From Limnanthes douglasii subsp. nivea (lineage: Eukaryota; Streptophyta; Magnoliopsida; Brassicales; Limnanthaceae): a stretch of 64,000 bases of DNA. The translations under genes and the position numbers were made by a program. This document shows, one piece after another, positions 1 to 11,142 of the stretch (position 1 is its first letter; the number at the start of each line of letters is the position of its first letter). The notes below the pieces were generated by a model. It searched no databases and had not been told where the DNA came from. It saw only the letters and a list, made by a program, of their open reading frames with translations. Where the stretch lies: assembly GCA_036936605.1 (NCBI GenBank), contig JAUPFV010000005.1, positions 50,612,742-50,676,741 of the forward strand, in the 5' to 3' direction.

Positions 1-3000
1 CCCTACTTTAATTACTGAGGAGGATAATGAAAGTTTGGCCTGTATCCCTGAGGTTGAGGAGATTCATGGGGTTGTAAAATCCTTGAGATCATCTTCTGCT
101 GCTGGGCCTGATGGCTTTAATGCAGAATTTTACAAGCTTTGTTGGGATATTATTGGAGATGATTTATGCAAGGCTGTGGGTGCTTTTTTCAGTGGCTGTG
201 TTCTTCCTAAAGGAGTGAAAGCTACTACAATATGTTTGATCCCTAAAGTTGAGAATCCTTGTAGATGGATGGATTTTCGTCCCATTAGTTTGACTACAGT
301 TTTCTCTAGAATTGTTAGTAAACTTCTTAACAACAGAATTGCTAAAGTGTTGCCTAAATTGATTTCTGAGGAGCAGGGTGGTTTTGTGAAAGGGAAGTGC
401 ATTCATGATTCAATTCTTTTGGCCCAAGAGCTTTGCTTTGATATCAACATTAATAGAAAGAAAGGGAATGTAATTGTAAAGACTGATATGACAAAGGCTT
501 TCGACAAATTGAAACATGGTTTTCTTTTCAGGATTATTAAACAGTTTGGGTTTAATGATAAGGTTACAGCTCTTATTAGTAATTGTGTTACTCAAGTTTG
601 GTCTTCAGTTTTGATTAATGGTGAGTTGACTGGCTTTTTTCTTAATACTAAGGGTTTAAGACAAGGGGATCCACTCTCCCCTAGTCTTTTTATTATGGCA
701 GAAGAATATTTGATTAGAATGGTGAAGAAGGTATCTGATGATAATGTTGGTTTTCGTTTTAAGAATAGAAGTTCTCAGAATGTGGCTTGTCTGGCCTTTG
801 CTGATGATTTCATGCTTTTTTTGAGTGGAGACATGGATTCAATGAAGACTTTCAAGGCTACAATGGACCATTATCAGATTGTTTCTGGCCAGGTGATCAA
901 CCAAGCTAAGTCAAAAATCATTGTTTCAAATAAAATGCCTTTACATCATGTTTCTGTTCTAGAAAGTATTTGGAATATTAAGCATACAAACTTGCCTTTT
1001 AGATATTTGGGGGCTACTATTACAATTAATACTAGAATTGCTTACTATGAAGACTTAATTCATAAAGTCAGGTCCAGGATTATGGACTGGGATAGACTCC
1101 ACCTTTCCTTTGCTGGTCGAATGTTGTTGATTCAGACAATCCTGGTAGCTTTTCCGAATTATACTTTACAGCATTCAAAGCTTCCTGTTGGTATTGTTAA
1201 TAGACTGGAAATCTTGTTTAATAAGTACCTGTGGGGGACAAAAGAAGATAAACAAGCTGTTAGTTGGGCTAAGTGGGAAAAGCTTTGTAAGCCTTTGAAT
1301 GAAGGTGGTTTAAATTTCAAAAGTCTTAATGATGTGAAGAGGGTTTATGCATTAAAGTTGTGGTTTAGTTTCAGAAGTCAGCAATCATTCTGGGCAAGAT
1401 ATATGATGTCAGTTTATTGCAGAGATAGAATTCATCCGTCTCTTGCTATTTCTCCTAGTAGAAAGTCGAAAACTTGGGCTAGAATGATTGAGATTAGAGA
1501 GAGTGCTGAGGAATTCCTTTTCTGGTTGCCAGGCTCTGGTGATATGAACTTTTGGTATGATAAATGGTGTTCATCTAAACCATTCATCATTATAGACAGT
1601 GACAATTATAGGAGGTTTCTTTGGGATAGTGGTAATGTTTATGTCAGGGATTTCTGGGTTTCTGGTTCCTGGGATTGGCAAAGACTGGCTACTACTGTCA
1701 CAAACTCAGAGATTTCTATGATCAAAGAGGTTAGCCTAACTGATAAGAAGGATATTCTTTGTTGGTCTCTTTCTAAAGATGGCTTGTTCAGATTTAAAGA
1801 GACGTGGAATCATATAAGATGCAAAGGAACTAAATCTAGAATATATGACATGACATGGAATGCTATCACTCCTAGAAAGTGTTCATTTTTTCTTTGGAGG
1901 GCTCTCCATAACTGGCTTTCTACTGACTCAGTGATGCAAGCCAAGGGTTTTCAGATTGCTTCTAAGTGTGTAAATTGTGATAATGTAGAAACAACTCATC
2001 ATGCCTTAGTTCAGTGTGCTCAGGTCTGGTCAGTTTGGCTTTATTTCAGTACTCTTTTCAAAGTTGATATTCAACCCTATATGACTCTGCCTCATGTTGT
2101 TATGCAATGGTATTGGTCTGCTAAGGGTAAATGTAACATATATTCTATCCTTCCTGCTATTCTGGTTTGGTCTATGTGGTCTGCTAGGAACAAGAAGAAG
2201 ATCAGCAACATATCTACCAATGCTGCTACAATTATTCAGCATGTTATCTACATCATCACAAGTCTAGATCAGGCTGGGATCTTAACTAAAAAGCACTGGG
2301 CTGGTTTTGTGAATGAAGGTACTAATCTTGGGTGTGTGAATCAGATTAGTGCTATGAATAAACCTATGTTTTTGAAATGGAAATGTCCTAAACGTGGAAG
2401 GTATAAGATTAATATCGACGGGGCTTGTACCTTTGAGAATGAAGCTGCTGGTGGAGCGTTGATAAGAAACAGCAATGGTGGTCTGATTCTGGGTATTGGT
2501 AGGCTTTATGGTAAAGCCACTCCTCTGATTGCTGAATGTCGGGCATTGTTTGACGGGTTGAAGCTCTGTAGACTTTTGAACTTGAAGAACGTTGATGTGG
2601 AGGTTGATTCAACTGTCGTTGTCAATCTTCTCCTTCATGGTTGTTCAATCTGGTATCTTGAGCCTCTTTTAAGTTGTTGCAGGAGGCTTATTGATTCTCG
2701 AATGGTGGTGAGACATGTATATAGAGAGGAGAATAATGGAGCAGATTGGTTGGCTAAGGAAGTTCTTAAGGTTCAAAGGAATATAGAGTTTACTGAAGAG
2801 GATGCTCCATCTAGGTTGAAGGCGATTTTGTTGTTAGAAAGCTTGGAGATAGGTTACTTAAGAATTTGATTTAGGGTTTAGTGAATTGGGGTTTTTCTGT
2901 GGAGGGAAGGTTGAAGAAGATGGAGTTCTTTATTATTTTTTCAATTTGTTGTAAAATTGCAAACTTGGGTCTGTTTCTTTTAAAAGTTAATAAAAAAGAC

Positions 3001-3018
3001 TTTGAGTAAAAAAAAAAG
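1..3018 (+). mobile_element. L1-like LINE (LINE-1), 5' part outside window
   Basis: This is a non-LTR retrotransposon entering from the left edge. It holds the RT, zinc-binding and RNase H part of ORF2, a short 3' UTR and an A-rich tail at about 3009-3018, preceded by an AATAAA-like signal near 2990. The endonuclease and ORF1 would lie to the left of the window. No LTR is present. The target duplication cannot be checked because the 5' end is missing. Confidence 0.93.
2..2869 (+). CDS. LINE ORF2 polyprotein, 3' part (RT, zf-RVT, RNase H)
   Basis: The reading frame is open from base 2 to the stop at 2869 with no internal stop, so the true start is off-window. It encodes the enzyme that nicks target DNA and copies the LINE RNA in place. 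In order it has an L1-type reverse transcriptase (RPISL near residue 90, GLRQGDPLSP near 215, catalytic FADD near 255), a zinc-binding zf-RVT segment near residues 610-680 (CVNC followed by His and Cys), and an RNase H domain from about residue 800 (DGAC, AECRALFDGL, VEVDST). The intact frame contrasts with the decayed relative at 16.4-22.1 kb, so this copy is younger. The visible ORF is enzymatically plausible; whether the element is complete cannot be judged here. Confidence 0.92.
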   Translation, partial: PTLITEEDNESLACIPEVEEIHGVVKSLRSSSAAGPDGFNAEFYKLCWDIIGDDLCKAVGAFFSGCVLPKGVKATTICLIPKVENPCRWMDFRPISLTTVFSRIVSKLLNNRIAKVLPKLISEEQGGFVKGKCIHDSILLAQELCFDININRKKGNVIVKTDMTKAFDKLKHGFLFRIIKQFGFNDKVTALISNCVTQVWSSVLINGELTGFFLNTKGLRQGDPLSPSLFIMAEEYLIRMVKKVSDDNVGFRFKNRSSQNVACLAFADDFMLFLSGDMDSMKTFKATMDHYQIVSGQVINQAKSKIIVSNKMPLHHVSVLESIWNIKHTNLPFRYLGATITINTRIAYYEDLIHKVRSRIMDWDRLHLSFAGRMLLIQTILVAFPNYTLQHSKLPVGIVNRLEILFNKYLWGTKEDKQAVSWAKWEKLCKPLNEGGLNFKSLNDVKRVYALKLWFSFRSQQSFWARYMMSVYCRDRIHPSLAISPSRKSKTWARMIEIRESAEEFLFWLPGSGDMNFWYDKWCSSKPFIIIDSDNYRRFLWDSGNVYVRDFWVSGSWDWQRLATTVTNSEISMIKEVSLTDKKDILCWSLSKDGLFRFKETWNHIRCKGTKSRIYDMTWNAITPRKCSFFLWRALHNWLSTDSVMQAKGFQIASKCVNCDNVETTHHALVQCAQVWSVWLYFSTLFKVDIQPYMTLPHVVMQWYWSAKGKCNIYSILPAILVWSMWSARNKKKISNISTNAATIIQHVIYIITSLDQAGILTKKHWAGFVNEGTNLGCVNQISAMNKPMFLKWKCPKRGRYKINIDGACTFENEAAGGALIRNSNGGLILGIGRLYGKATPLIAECRALFDGLKLCRLLNLKNVDVEVDSTVVVNLLLHGCSIWYLEPLLSCCRRLIDSRMVVRHVYREENNGADWLAKEVLKVQRNIEFTEEDAPSRLKAILLLESLEIGYLRI

Positions 3019-3091
3019 AAAGTTATTACTCTTTATATTTTTAATATCTTTTTAGGTAACACAAATATTAAAAAAAAGATTTATAGATAAT
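3019..3091. repeat. AT-rich dispersed repeat, left part (split by Copia-1)
   Basis: A short AT-rich stretch containing GGTAACACAAATATT. Similar sequence recurs near 8840 and near 14760. Copia-1 interrupts this copy, and its continuation is at 8517 onward. Confidence 0.6.
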
Positions 3092-3583
3092 TGTTAAGAC
3101 TACTGCTACAAGAGCTCCTAGCACTAGCACCGGTGACGTTGGTGACAATCGGAGGAAGGTAGAAGAACATATGGAGGAGAAGAGGCTGGTTTAGGGTTTC
3201 TGATCTGAGGTCAGACCTCCTCTTCTCCCTTGAGAAACGACTGTCTCCAGAGTCGTTTCTCACTACTTTATGTCTTGGGCTTGGATCGAAGCAGCCCAAC
3301 CAACAAGGCCAATTCAAGCCCTTAAGTCAGCCTATCACACATGAATAAGTCGTGAAACAAATTGGCATTAAATCAAGCATCACACAAATAATTGTCACAT
3401 GGTTAAATCAATGAATTGTACTATCCTTATCCACAATTCTGTTGTAACAAGAAAGATTCATACTGCTGCTCTAACTGTGTATAAATAGCAGCAGTGGGAT
3501 TCACAAAAGTTAAGGAAAAAGAAATACATCAGAAATTTAAAAAAATACATATCTCCTCCTTCTCTTTTCTTCCAAATCTTACT
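3092..3583 (+). repeat. 5' LTR of Copia-1
   Basis: Starts TGTTAAGAC and ends just before the PBS. It contains a TATAAATA box at 3480-3487. The LTR end is CTTACT rather than the usual CA. Matches 8026-8516 with scattered substitutions. Confidence 0.9.
3480..3487 (+). promoter_or_regulatory. TATA box in Copia-1 5' LTR
   Basis: TATAAATA lies about 100 bp before the LTR end and is repeated at 8414-8421 in the 3' LTR. It is flanked by GCTGCT/AGCAGC-type sequence that is itself partly inverted. Confidence 0.7.
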
Positions 3584-3595
3584 TGGTATCAGAGC
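3584..3595 (+). other. Copia-1 primer binding site
   Basis: TGGTATCAGAGC directly after the 5' LTR is the standard plant copia site complementary to the 3' end of initiator Met tRNA. Confidence 0.9.
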
Positions 3596-3609
3596 ACACT
3601 AAGCCATCA

Positions 3610-4560
3610 ATGGAAAATCCTGATTCTCCATCACTCAGTTGTGACTCTCTAGGCTCTGTCCTTCCAAACAACTTCACTAGCAGCACCAAAAACTCCAACC
3701 TGCAAAACATGAACAACAACAACAATCACAGCGTTAGACTGGACATAAACAACTATTTGTTGTGGAAAACTATGGTTCTACCTATGATCAAAGGGAACAA
3801 ACTAGGTGGATACATTACAGGGGACAAACCCTGTCCAGGGAAGTTTATCACAAGTCCTGAAGGCAATGTGTGTGAAAACCCTGAATATGAAGAGTGGATT
3901 GTTAAAGATCAACTACTTCTTGGCTGGCTGTACTCAACAAAGAGTTCTGATGTAGCAGCCCAGCTGATGGAAGAGGAGACCTCAAAGGATCTATGGGAAG
4001 CTGCTACCAGGCTGTCTGGCTCACAAACTAGAGCCAGGATCCCCTATTTCAAGTCTTAGTTTCAAAGAACTCGTAAAGGTAACACTCCAATGCATGACTA
4101 TCTTAACAAAATGAAGTCTATAAATGATAATCTACTGCTTGCTGGGTGTGGTGTGTCTATGGATGACCTAATTACTCAAGTCCTAACTGGTTTAGACTCT
4201 GAGTATACACCTATTGTGGTGAGTTTAACTGATAAGGAAGATCTCAGTTGGCTGGATCTACAAACAAGTCTGCTCACATTTGAGAGCAGACTTAAACAAT
4301 TGCTGAGTATTCAAAATAATATGTCTAATGTTAGCCTAGCCTCTGTGAACTTTACTCAAAAGACAGATGCAAAACAACAACAACACAACAACAACACTAG
4401 AGGGTTCTATGGTGGCTCTAGAGGACATAATAGAGGATATAGAGGCAGGTCCTACTACCCTAACAATAACAGAGGCAGAGGGAAATTCTACAGAGGGAGA
4501 TGAGGTAGATCTTTTCAGAACAAACCTACCTGTCAAATCTGTAGTAGATTTGGACACTCA
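3610..4560 (+). pseudogene. Copia-1 gag, with two in-frame stops
   Basis: Gag capsid protein that would package element RNA. I place the start at the ATG at 3610; an upstream TTG in the same frame lies in the PBS. The frame runs through a UBN2-type gag domain, hits TAG at 4057-4059 (probably from CAG), continues to TGA at 4501-4503 (probably from CGA), then reads a zinc knuckle C-x2-C-x4-H-x4-C at about 4531-4572. The Arg/Gly/Asn-rich linker before the knuckle is typical. Both stops fit C-to-T changes expected of methylated old elements. Confidence 0.88.
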
Positions 4561-4566
4561 GCTCCA

Positions 4567-6023
4567 GTGTGCTACTATAGAGATGATCCTTCTGTGATGG
4601 GAAATACACATGCAGAGCAAAACAAAAGTGAAGGTGATCAGACAGCTTACATTAGTACTCAGGATACTGCAGTTGACAATGCCTGGTTTGCTGACAGTGG
4701 TGCTAGTCACCATGTCACAGGCAAGTTAGGTCTCTTAACACAGAAGTCTGAGTATACAGGTACTAAGAGTGTTATGGTTGGTAGTGGTCAAAAACTCCCT
4801 ATCAAAAACATTGGTAACTCTAAACTTTATTCCAACACTAAATCACCTATCTATTTGTTTGATGTTCTACATGTACCCTCAATTAACAAAAATTTACTAT
4901 CTGTTTCCCAATTAACTAATCATAACAGAGTTTTTGTTGAGTTTTATAGTGGTTTTTGCTTTGTGAAGGACAAGGACACATGGACTATTCTTCTCAGAGG
5001 GTTGTCTGAGAATGGACTTTACAGATTGGACAGCTACCCTAAGTCACAAGAAAGTCAGGCTTCTTCTAGTTCACCTAAAGTCTTTCAGTCCAATGTTCAT
5101 GTTAATGTTTCTAATTCCCTAAAAGATGAATGTCATAGGAAGCTTGGCCATCCATCCCTAGACATTTTGAATTCTGTTCTCAAGCTTTGTAATCTCACCA
5201 CCATTGGAAATAATGAATTGAGTTTTTGTGAGGCTTGCCAATTAGGAAAGTCTCACAGTTTGCCCTATTCTGTGTCTAGTTCCTATGCTTCTAATGTTCT
5301 GGACCTCATACACACAGATGTATGGGGTCCTTCTCCTGTTGTCTCTACAGAGGGACACAGATTCTATGTGATTTTCATTGATGACCACACAAGGTATACT
5401 TGGTTCTATCCCCTAAAAGAGAAAATTCAAGTGTTCAACACATTCAAAACATTTAAAATACTTGTTGAAAAACAGTTTGACAGATCAATTAAAGTTGTCC
5501 AGAGTGATTGGGGTGGTGAATACAGACCCTTTCACTCTTTTGCTCAAGAAAATGGTTTCATACTTAGGAGATCTTGCCCACATACCTCAGCCCAAAATGG
5601 CAGGGCTGAGAGAAAGCATAGGCATCTTGTTGAAACAGGTCTCACTCTTCTAGCTCAGTCTGGGTTACCCTACAAGTTTTGGGTTCATGCTTTTCAAACA
5701 GCTATCTTTCTCATTAATAGACTACCAACACCAATCCTTTCCCACAAATCACCCTATGAACTTCTCTATCACAAACTACCCAATTATTTTATCCTAAAAA
5801 CATTTGGTTGTGCCTGTTACCCTTGTCTAAGGCCCTACCAGTCACAGAAGTTTCAGTTTCATACTACTAAATGTGTTTTCTTGGGGTACAATCTCTATCA
5901 TAAGGGTTATATCTATTTGGATCCTAAAAACAGGGTTTATGTGTCTAGAAATGTCATATTCAATGAAAGGGAATTCCTTTTTCTCCTAAATTCCTCTATG
6001 GCCAACATTTTGAGTTTGAGTCT
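4567..6023 (+). pseudogene. Copia-1 protease and integrase
   Basis: Same frame as gag. It reads an aspartic protease (FADSGASHH near residue 40 of this stretch), then integrase with the HHCC zinc region (CHRKLGHPS through CEAC), and the DDE core: IHTDVWGP, SDWGGEY and the ERKHRHLVETG segment carrying the final Glu. The residue after Asp in SDWGG is usually Asn or Arg, so Trp is odd. The frame shifts by one near 5975-5990, after which the true reading continues in another frame. The element's own integrase is therefore not continuous with RT. Confidence 0.88.
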
Positions 6024-8096
6024 GTGTCAACTTCTACTTGGCTTCCTAGTCTGCCTACTTCTCTTGTGACTCCTGGTGATCTATCTTCTACTGCAACTCA
6101 ATCTCATGACTCATCTGATCAGATGATCCCCTCAACTCCTAGTTCCACTCAAGGTAAGATCACTCCTCACACTACTCAAACTCATGATACTCACCCTACT
6201 ATCTCTACTAGTCCATCCTCTCACACCAGAACTTCCTATTCACCTCAAAGTGATACTACACTAGCCCTCAGTCCTAACTCAGCACAACCTAACACTACAA
6301 CCACCTTTCTCCACATGAATCCTACACTATCCATACAACTACCCCTTGACCCTCCTGTTTCCACACAATACCAACCTCCCTCTCTCAAAACTCACACTAT
6401 GCTAACAAGATTCCAAGATGGTACACTTAAACCTCACACGCCCTATATTGTCTCTATGACCATTGCTACCCCTATCACTCTTGAACCTACAAAATACTCA
6501 GAAGCTTCTACCAGTCCCCATTGGGTTGCTGCTATGAATTCTGAATTCCAGGCTCTCATGAATAACAAGACCTGGACCCTAGTCCCTTGGACACCTAAAC
6601 TCAATGTAGTGGGCTGCAAATGGGTCTTTAAGGTCAAGTACAACAGGGATGGTTCAGTACAAAGACACAAGGCAAGGTTAGTAGCTAAGGGATTTCATCA
6701 AACTCCTGGAGTTGATTTTTCAGAAACGTTTAGTCCAGTCATCAAACCATCTACTGTAAGGTTGGTCTTGGCTATAGCAGTGTCTAAGGATGGGAGATAC
6801 GATAGTTGGACATAAAAAAATTCTTTTCTAAATGGGTTCCTAAGTGAAGATGTTTATATGGCTCAACCAGAGGGCTTTAGAGACTCTGTGAATCCTACAC
6901 ACGTGTGCAAACTTCACAAAGCTCTGTATGGGCTAAAACAGGCTCCAAGAGCATGGTACTCTAGACTAAAGGACACTCTACTCAGCTGGGGGTTCAACAA
7001 CTCAAGAGAAGATTGCTCCTTGTTTTACTTTGTATCTCACTTAACTGTTATTCTAATCCTGGTTTACGTGGATGACATTATAGTGACAGGGTCTCAATCT
7101 ACATGTCTCACTCAATTCATTCACAGACTCAATGCGTGTTTCTCCTTAAAGGACATGGGGTCACTCCATCTATTCCTGGGAATAGAAGCTCATCGTGACC
7201 AGACTGGCATATACTTGACACAACAGCAATATATAACTAACTTACTTGCAAGCCAGGGACTCTCAATGTCAAAGCCATGTCCGACGGCTATGGCAGCTGG
7301 GGTGCATATCTCTAGTTCTTCTGGCACACCTCTCTCTGATCCAACACTGTTTCGAAGCTTGTTGGAGGCTCTTCAGTATCTCACACACACTCGACCAGAC
7401 ATCGTCTTCGCTGTAAACAAACTCAGTCAGTATCAGCAACAACCTACTACTATACATTGGCAGTGTTTGAAGCGAGTTTTAAGATACTTATCTGGCTCAC
7501 GGTGGACTGGTCTTCACATCAAACCCTCCAGTCTTTTGTACCTTCATGGTTTTTCTGATGCAGACTGGGCCTCCTCGGTGGATGACAGACGTAGTGTTGG
7601 GGCGTACTGTGTCTACTTTGGAGAGTCACTGATTTCCTGGTCTTCAAAGAAGCAACATGTTGTTTCACGATCCTCTACAGAGTCAGAATACCGTGCCCTC
7701 GCTGACCTGTCTTCCGAATTGATCTGGCTTCGCTCCATTTTGACAGAAATCAAGCTTCCAGTCACACCACCGTCTGTCATATGGTGCGACAATCTGGGTG
7801 CAAGCTCTCTTGCCTCAAATCCAGTGTTTCATGCACGAACGAATCACATCGAACTTGATGTTCAATTCGTTCGTGACCAGGTTCTTCAGGGAGCTTTACA
7901 AATTCGCTACGTCCCCTCTCACGATCAACTTGCCGACTGCCTCACGCAGCCATTAACTCACTCCCGATTCACTTTTCTTCGAGAGAAACTCGGTCTCGTC
8001 AACTCACCCCTTCGTTTGCGGGGGATGTTAAGACTACTGCTACAAGAGCTCCTAGCACTAGCACCGGCGACGTTGGTGACAATCAGAGGAAGGTAG
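6024..8096 (+). pseudogene. Copia-1 reverse transcriptase and RNase H
   Basis: After a Ser/Thr/Pro-rich linker the frame reads copia [21 protein letters not shown], then TAA at 6813-6815 where the family has a Leu-Asp-Val-type stretch, then [21 protein letters not shown], and the catalytic YVDD near 7068. RNase H follows with SDADWA, SSKKQHVVSRSSTESEYRAL and CDN. The open frame ends at 8096 inside the 3' LTR; real coding probably stopped close to 8025. One stop and one upstream frameshift make it non-functional. Confidence 0.9.
8015..8025 (+). other. Copia-1 polypurine tract
   Basis: TTTGCGGGGGA immediately precedes the 3' LTR and would prime plus-strand DNA synthesis. Confidence 0.75.
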
Positions 8097-8516
8097 AAGA
8101 ACAGATGGAGGAGAATATGCTGGTCTAGGGTTTCTGATCTGAGGTCAGACATCCTCTTCTCCCTTGAGAAACGACTGTCTCCAGAGTCGTTTCTCACTAC
8201 TTTATGTCTTGGGCTTGGATCGAAGAAGCCCAACCAGCAAGGCCAATTCAAGCCCTTAAGTCAACCTATCACACATGAATAAGTCGTGAAACAAATTGGC
8301 ATTAAATCAAGCATCACACAAATAATTGTCACATGGTTAAATCAATGAATTGTACCATCCTTATCCACAAATCTGTTGTAACAAGAAAGATTCCCACTGC
8401 TGCTCTAACCGTGTATAAATAGCAGCAGTGGGATTCACAAAAGTTAAGGAAAAAAAATACATCAGAAATTTAAAAAAATACATATCTCCTCTTTCTCTTT
8501 TGTTCCAAATCTTACT
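8026..8516 (+). repeat. 3' LTR of Copia-1
   Basis: Begins TGTTAAGAC after the polypurine tract and ends CTTACT, parallel to the 5' LTR. Holds the second TATAAATA at 8414-8421. Confidence 0.9.
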
Positions 8517-9425
8517 ACAACTAACGGAAAATATTAAAATTACCAATAATTATTTAAATTTAGAGATTTATTAAAAATACTTTTAACGTCCATGAAACTT
8601 CAATAATTAATTATTTTTATCTTTCAAACTTCATTATTTTTAAATTCTGAATAAAAAAACATTTTTAAAACACGTATATTTTGTATATAGTTTTTTTTGA
8701 TTCCACTTAATATATTACATTAAGTCATTACTCTCTCCTTTTCTCCACTTAAAGGGATCAATTCCCCAATGTTGTTAACATCAACAGATATTTAGACGCC
8801 ATTAAGACATTCGTAACCATATTTTAAATATATTTTTACATAATACAAATATTAAAAACAATTATCGATAGCTAATTGAGAACAATTTAAAACCAGCAAT
8901 AGTTTTTCTAATTTTAATGTTTATTTCAACCATATATTTTAACACAAAACATGTACAATTTTAATAATTAGTTATTTTTTATTTTTAAAATTTCATATTT
9001 TTCAAATTTTAATTAAAAATAAATTTTAAAAACATATATATTTCGTATTTAGATTTTTAAACCGGACTGGTAAGTTTTTGGTTCAATTCTATTTTGGTCC
9101 GCTTTTAGTTCTGTTTTATTTCTGTCCGGTTTTGTTTCGATTTGGTCCGATTTAGATTCATTATCAGTCCATCATTAAAAAAATTTAAATCCAATTATAT
9201 TTTGATTTTCAATTTTTTTACTTAATAAAAATTAAACTTTAGTTTCATTTTTTAGTTCGTTCTTACTTAGTAACTTTGGTAATAATATAATGTATAAAAA
9301 ATAAATCAAAAAAATAAACCAATCGGCTCTAACGTTTTGACTGGTTTGATTTCGTATCGTTTCTATCAAATTAACGATTTTATCGGTTTCGTATCAGTTC
9401 TTATTAGAGTATTCACCTTGATCCC
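8517..9425. repeat. Dispersed AT-rich repeat, right part, tandemly duplicated
   Basis: No coding sequence seen. The stretch at 8540-8690 resembles the one at 8900-9055, and the leading part at 8820-8880 resembles 3040-3091, so this looks like two diverged copies of a unit of about 350 bp. From 9060 there is sequence rich in CCGGTT/GGTTCG-like words that recurs at 14830-15270 in the same order, marking a dispersed family. Confidence 0.6.
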
Positions 9426-9429
9426 TCAC

Positions 9430-10110
9430 TTGATCAATTGTCCCACATCACTTAAACCGAAAAGAATAGACAATATATAAGTGAATGAATACATCCAAAA
9501 ACAAAACTGTGTGGGTCATTTAGCTTATCCAAAACTGACAATATCATACCAGTATTCATGCTTATTATCATAATTCTCAAATATCATCTCAATTTTTACA
9601 AAAAATAAAATAAAAAGCACACAATGACTGACGATTCTTACACTTTCCAATCGAATACCCAAACCACTACCTCCGAATATCCAAACCATTACCTCAAAGG
9701 GTTACAACACTGCTAGCATCGTTCAAAGGTTCACTGCCGAACAAATACAATAATTAGCACAGACAATCAGTACACTGTATCATAATAATTATGGTAATAT
9801 TGATGCATATACGTCTGCTGTAGGTTTGATTCCATCTACTATTGTGTTTGTTTCTAATAGTACAAGTCCTTAGATTTCAGATATTGGCGCCACATATCAT
9901 ATCGTCTCTCTCACATATCACTTTTGACTGATCCCAAGCCTTTTAATACAACGAAATCCGTAGAGAATCAACCCTTCGAATTCTCTACCAAAGATGAGAG
10001 AAAAATATTTGGTCGATGATCCCAAGGACGATCAAGAGGAAACTATAGTTGTTATGGATTCTTAACCTATCAGACTGTTGCTAAGCCAATTTCCCAAGTC
10101 GGTCCTTCCG
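9430..10110 (+). pseudogene. Degenerate copia LTR, gag and protease remnant
   Basis: At 9430-9600 there is LTR-like sequence with TCCCACATCA and ATATATAAG, words common in plant copia LTRs. From about 9623 a gag-like start follows, then a broken frame resembling the gag-protease junction (FTAEQIQ, stop, LAQTIS, then ISDIGATYHI, the last like WILDSGATDHI). Several stops. The rest of the element is missing, cut off before the tandem repeat at 10181. Confidence rests mainly on the protease motif. Confidence 0.6.
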
Positions 10111-10180
10111 CAGAGACTCAAGCATTATCCTCCAAGATGAAGTTGTCACCAATTCTCATGTCCACTAGAAGGGTAAACCC

Positions 10181-10314
10181 AAATTAGAAGATGCATTATC
10201 CAACGAAATGAGAAGATGGAATTAGAAGATGAAACTTGTGTAAGCAATTTTATAGCACTCTTGTGTAAGCAATTTTATAGCACTCAAATTAGAAGATGCA
10301 TTATCCAACGAAAT
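10181..10314. repeat. Short direct repeats
   Basis: A 25-bp unit occurs twice in tandem (10236-10260, 10261-10285). A 29-bp unit beginning AAATTAGAAGATGC occurs at 10181-10209 and 10286-10314, bracketing the tandem pair. This nested arrangement suggests slippage or repair synthesis at the hAT edge. Confidence 0.8.
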
Positions 10315-10329
10315 AGACATAATCTTATT

Positions 10330-10665
10330 TCAAATTCCATAAGTATTCATGCATTCAATCACACTCTCCCTAATTAATTGTGCGTTATGCTTCTCAATAA
10401 ATTCAAACCATATAATTCTCCTTTGGAGTAACCATTCGGGATCCATCCAATGAAGGGTGACACATAACATATCAAAATCAGTAAAAGAAGATATGTCACT
10501 AGTAATCGAAACATTCCATGGAAAAGTTAGCATAGTTTGAATTATGTTTTTTTTTCTTTTTAAAAAATATTTAAAGGCTAGCGATCGCAAAGAGCTACGT
10601 GGAATGCGTTTTGCATGTGGGTTTACCCCAGCTTGCATCCAATTTTCGTATGTCCAAGAATCCAC
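10330..10665 (-). pseudogene. hAT transposase fragment
   Basis: A 111-codon minus-strand frame resembling the N-terminal catalytic part of plant hAT transposases: VSITSDISS (family usually SDIW), LCVTLHWMD, LQRRI, then an IIWFEF and ECMNTYGI stretch. It is broken off at its 3' side at 10330, so the rest of the DDE domain and the C-terminal dimerisation region are missing. It follows the BED finger ORF at 10678-11142 on the same strand with a stop between, so the two were one protein. Confidence 0.8.
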
Positions 10666-10677
10666 AAAACTGAATGG

Positions 10678-11142
10678 TTATAAACTACCGACTGCATAAA
10701 TCATTATTTCTTCCCTATACGTATCGTGGTTAAACTCAAAAGGAAGACCTGTTTGAGGGTTTATGCAAACATTATTTGGGTTAGGTTTTGTAGGATCATA
10801 TATTTCATGTTTCAGTAAATGTTTTACCATAGTGCTAGTGCCCATATTTCTATTTCCACTTACGTGAAGATAACATCTATTGCACTCTTTACAAATACTA
10901 GATAAACCATCATCTGATGGAATAAAGTGTTTCCAAATCCAAGATATTTTCTTACGAAATCTCGATCCACCACTAGTACTTCCACCACCACTTTCGTGGG
11001 AGGAGAGTGTGTCAACATGATGGGAGTCTGTAGGAAAATCATCTACGGTATTGAGATCCACATTAGCGGATGAGTGAGCATTAGTATTTTTACGTTTTAG
11101 AGGCATTTTAAAACATAAAACAACGTTTTTTAAAAAATACAA
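10678..11142 (-). pseudogene. hAT transposase N-terminus with BED zinc finger
   Basis: A 154-codon frame with a Ser/Gly-rich leader, then a BED-type DNA-binding finger: the aromatic W-x-H-F entry, C-x2-C (CKEC) and a HLLKH end. BED fingers recruit hAT transposase to subterminal repeats. A likelier start than the first Met is the internal MPLKRK about 12 codons in. The frame stops directly before the catalytic fragment at 10330-10665, so the gene is broken. Subterminal hAT-like repeats at 14150-14303 probably mark its 5' end. Confidence 0.82.

Larger units (their letters stand above)
3092..8516 (+). mobile_element. Ty1/copia LTR retrotransposon (Copia-1), degraded
   Basis: Two LTRs of about 490 bp (3092-3583 and 8026-8516) flank a PBS, a gag-pol region and a polypurine tract. 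The LTRs differ at about 15-20 positions by eye, so this is not a recent insertion. The 5-bp flanks are ATAAT on the left and ACAAC on the right. The related unoccupied repeat near 14790 reads ATAAC, so I infer a target duplication that has since drifted at one base on each side. Coding is broken by in-frame stops and a frameshift. Confidence 0.92.
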
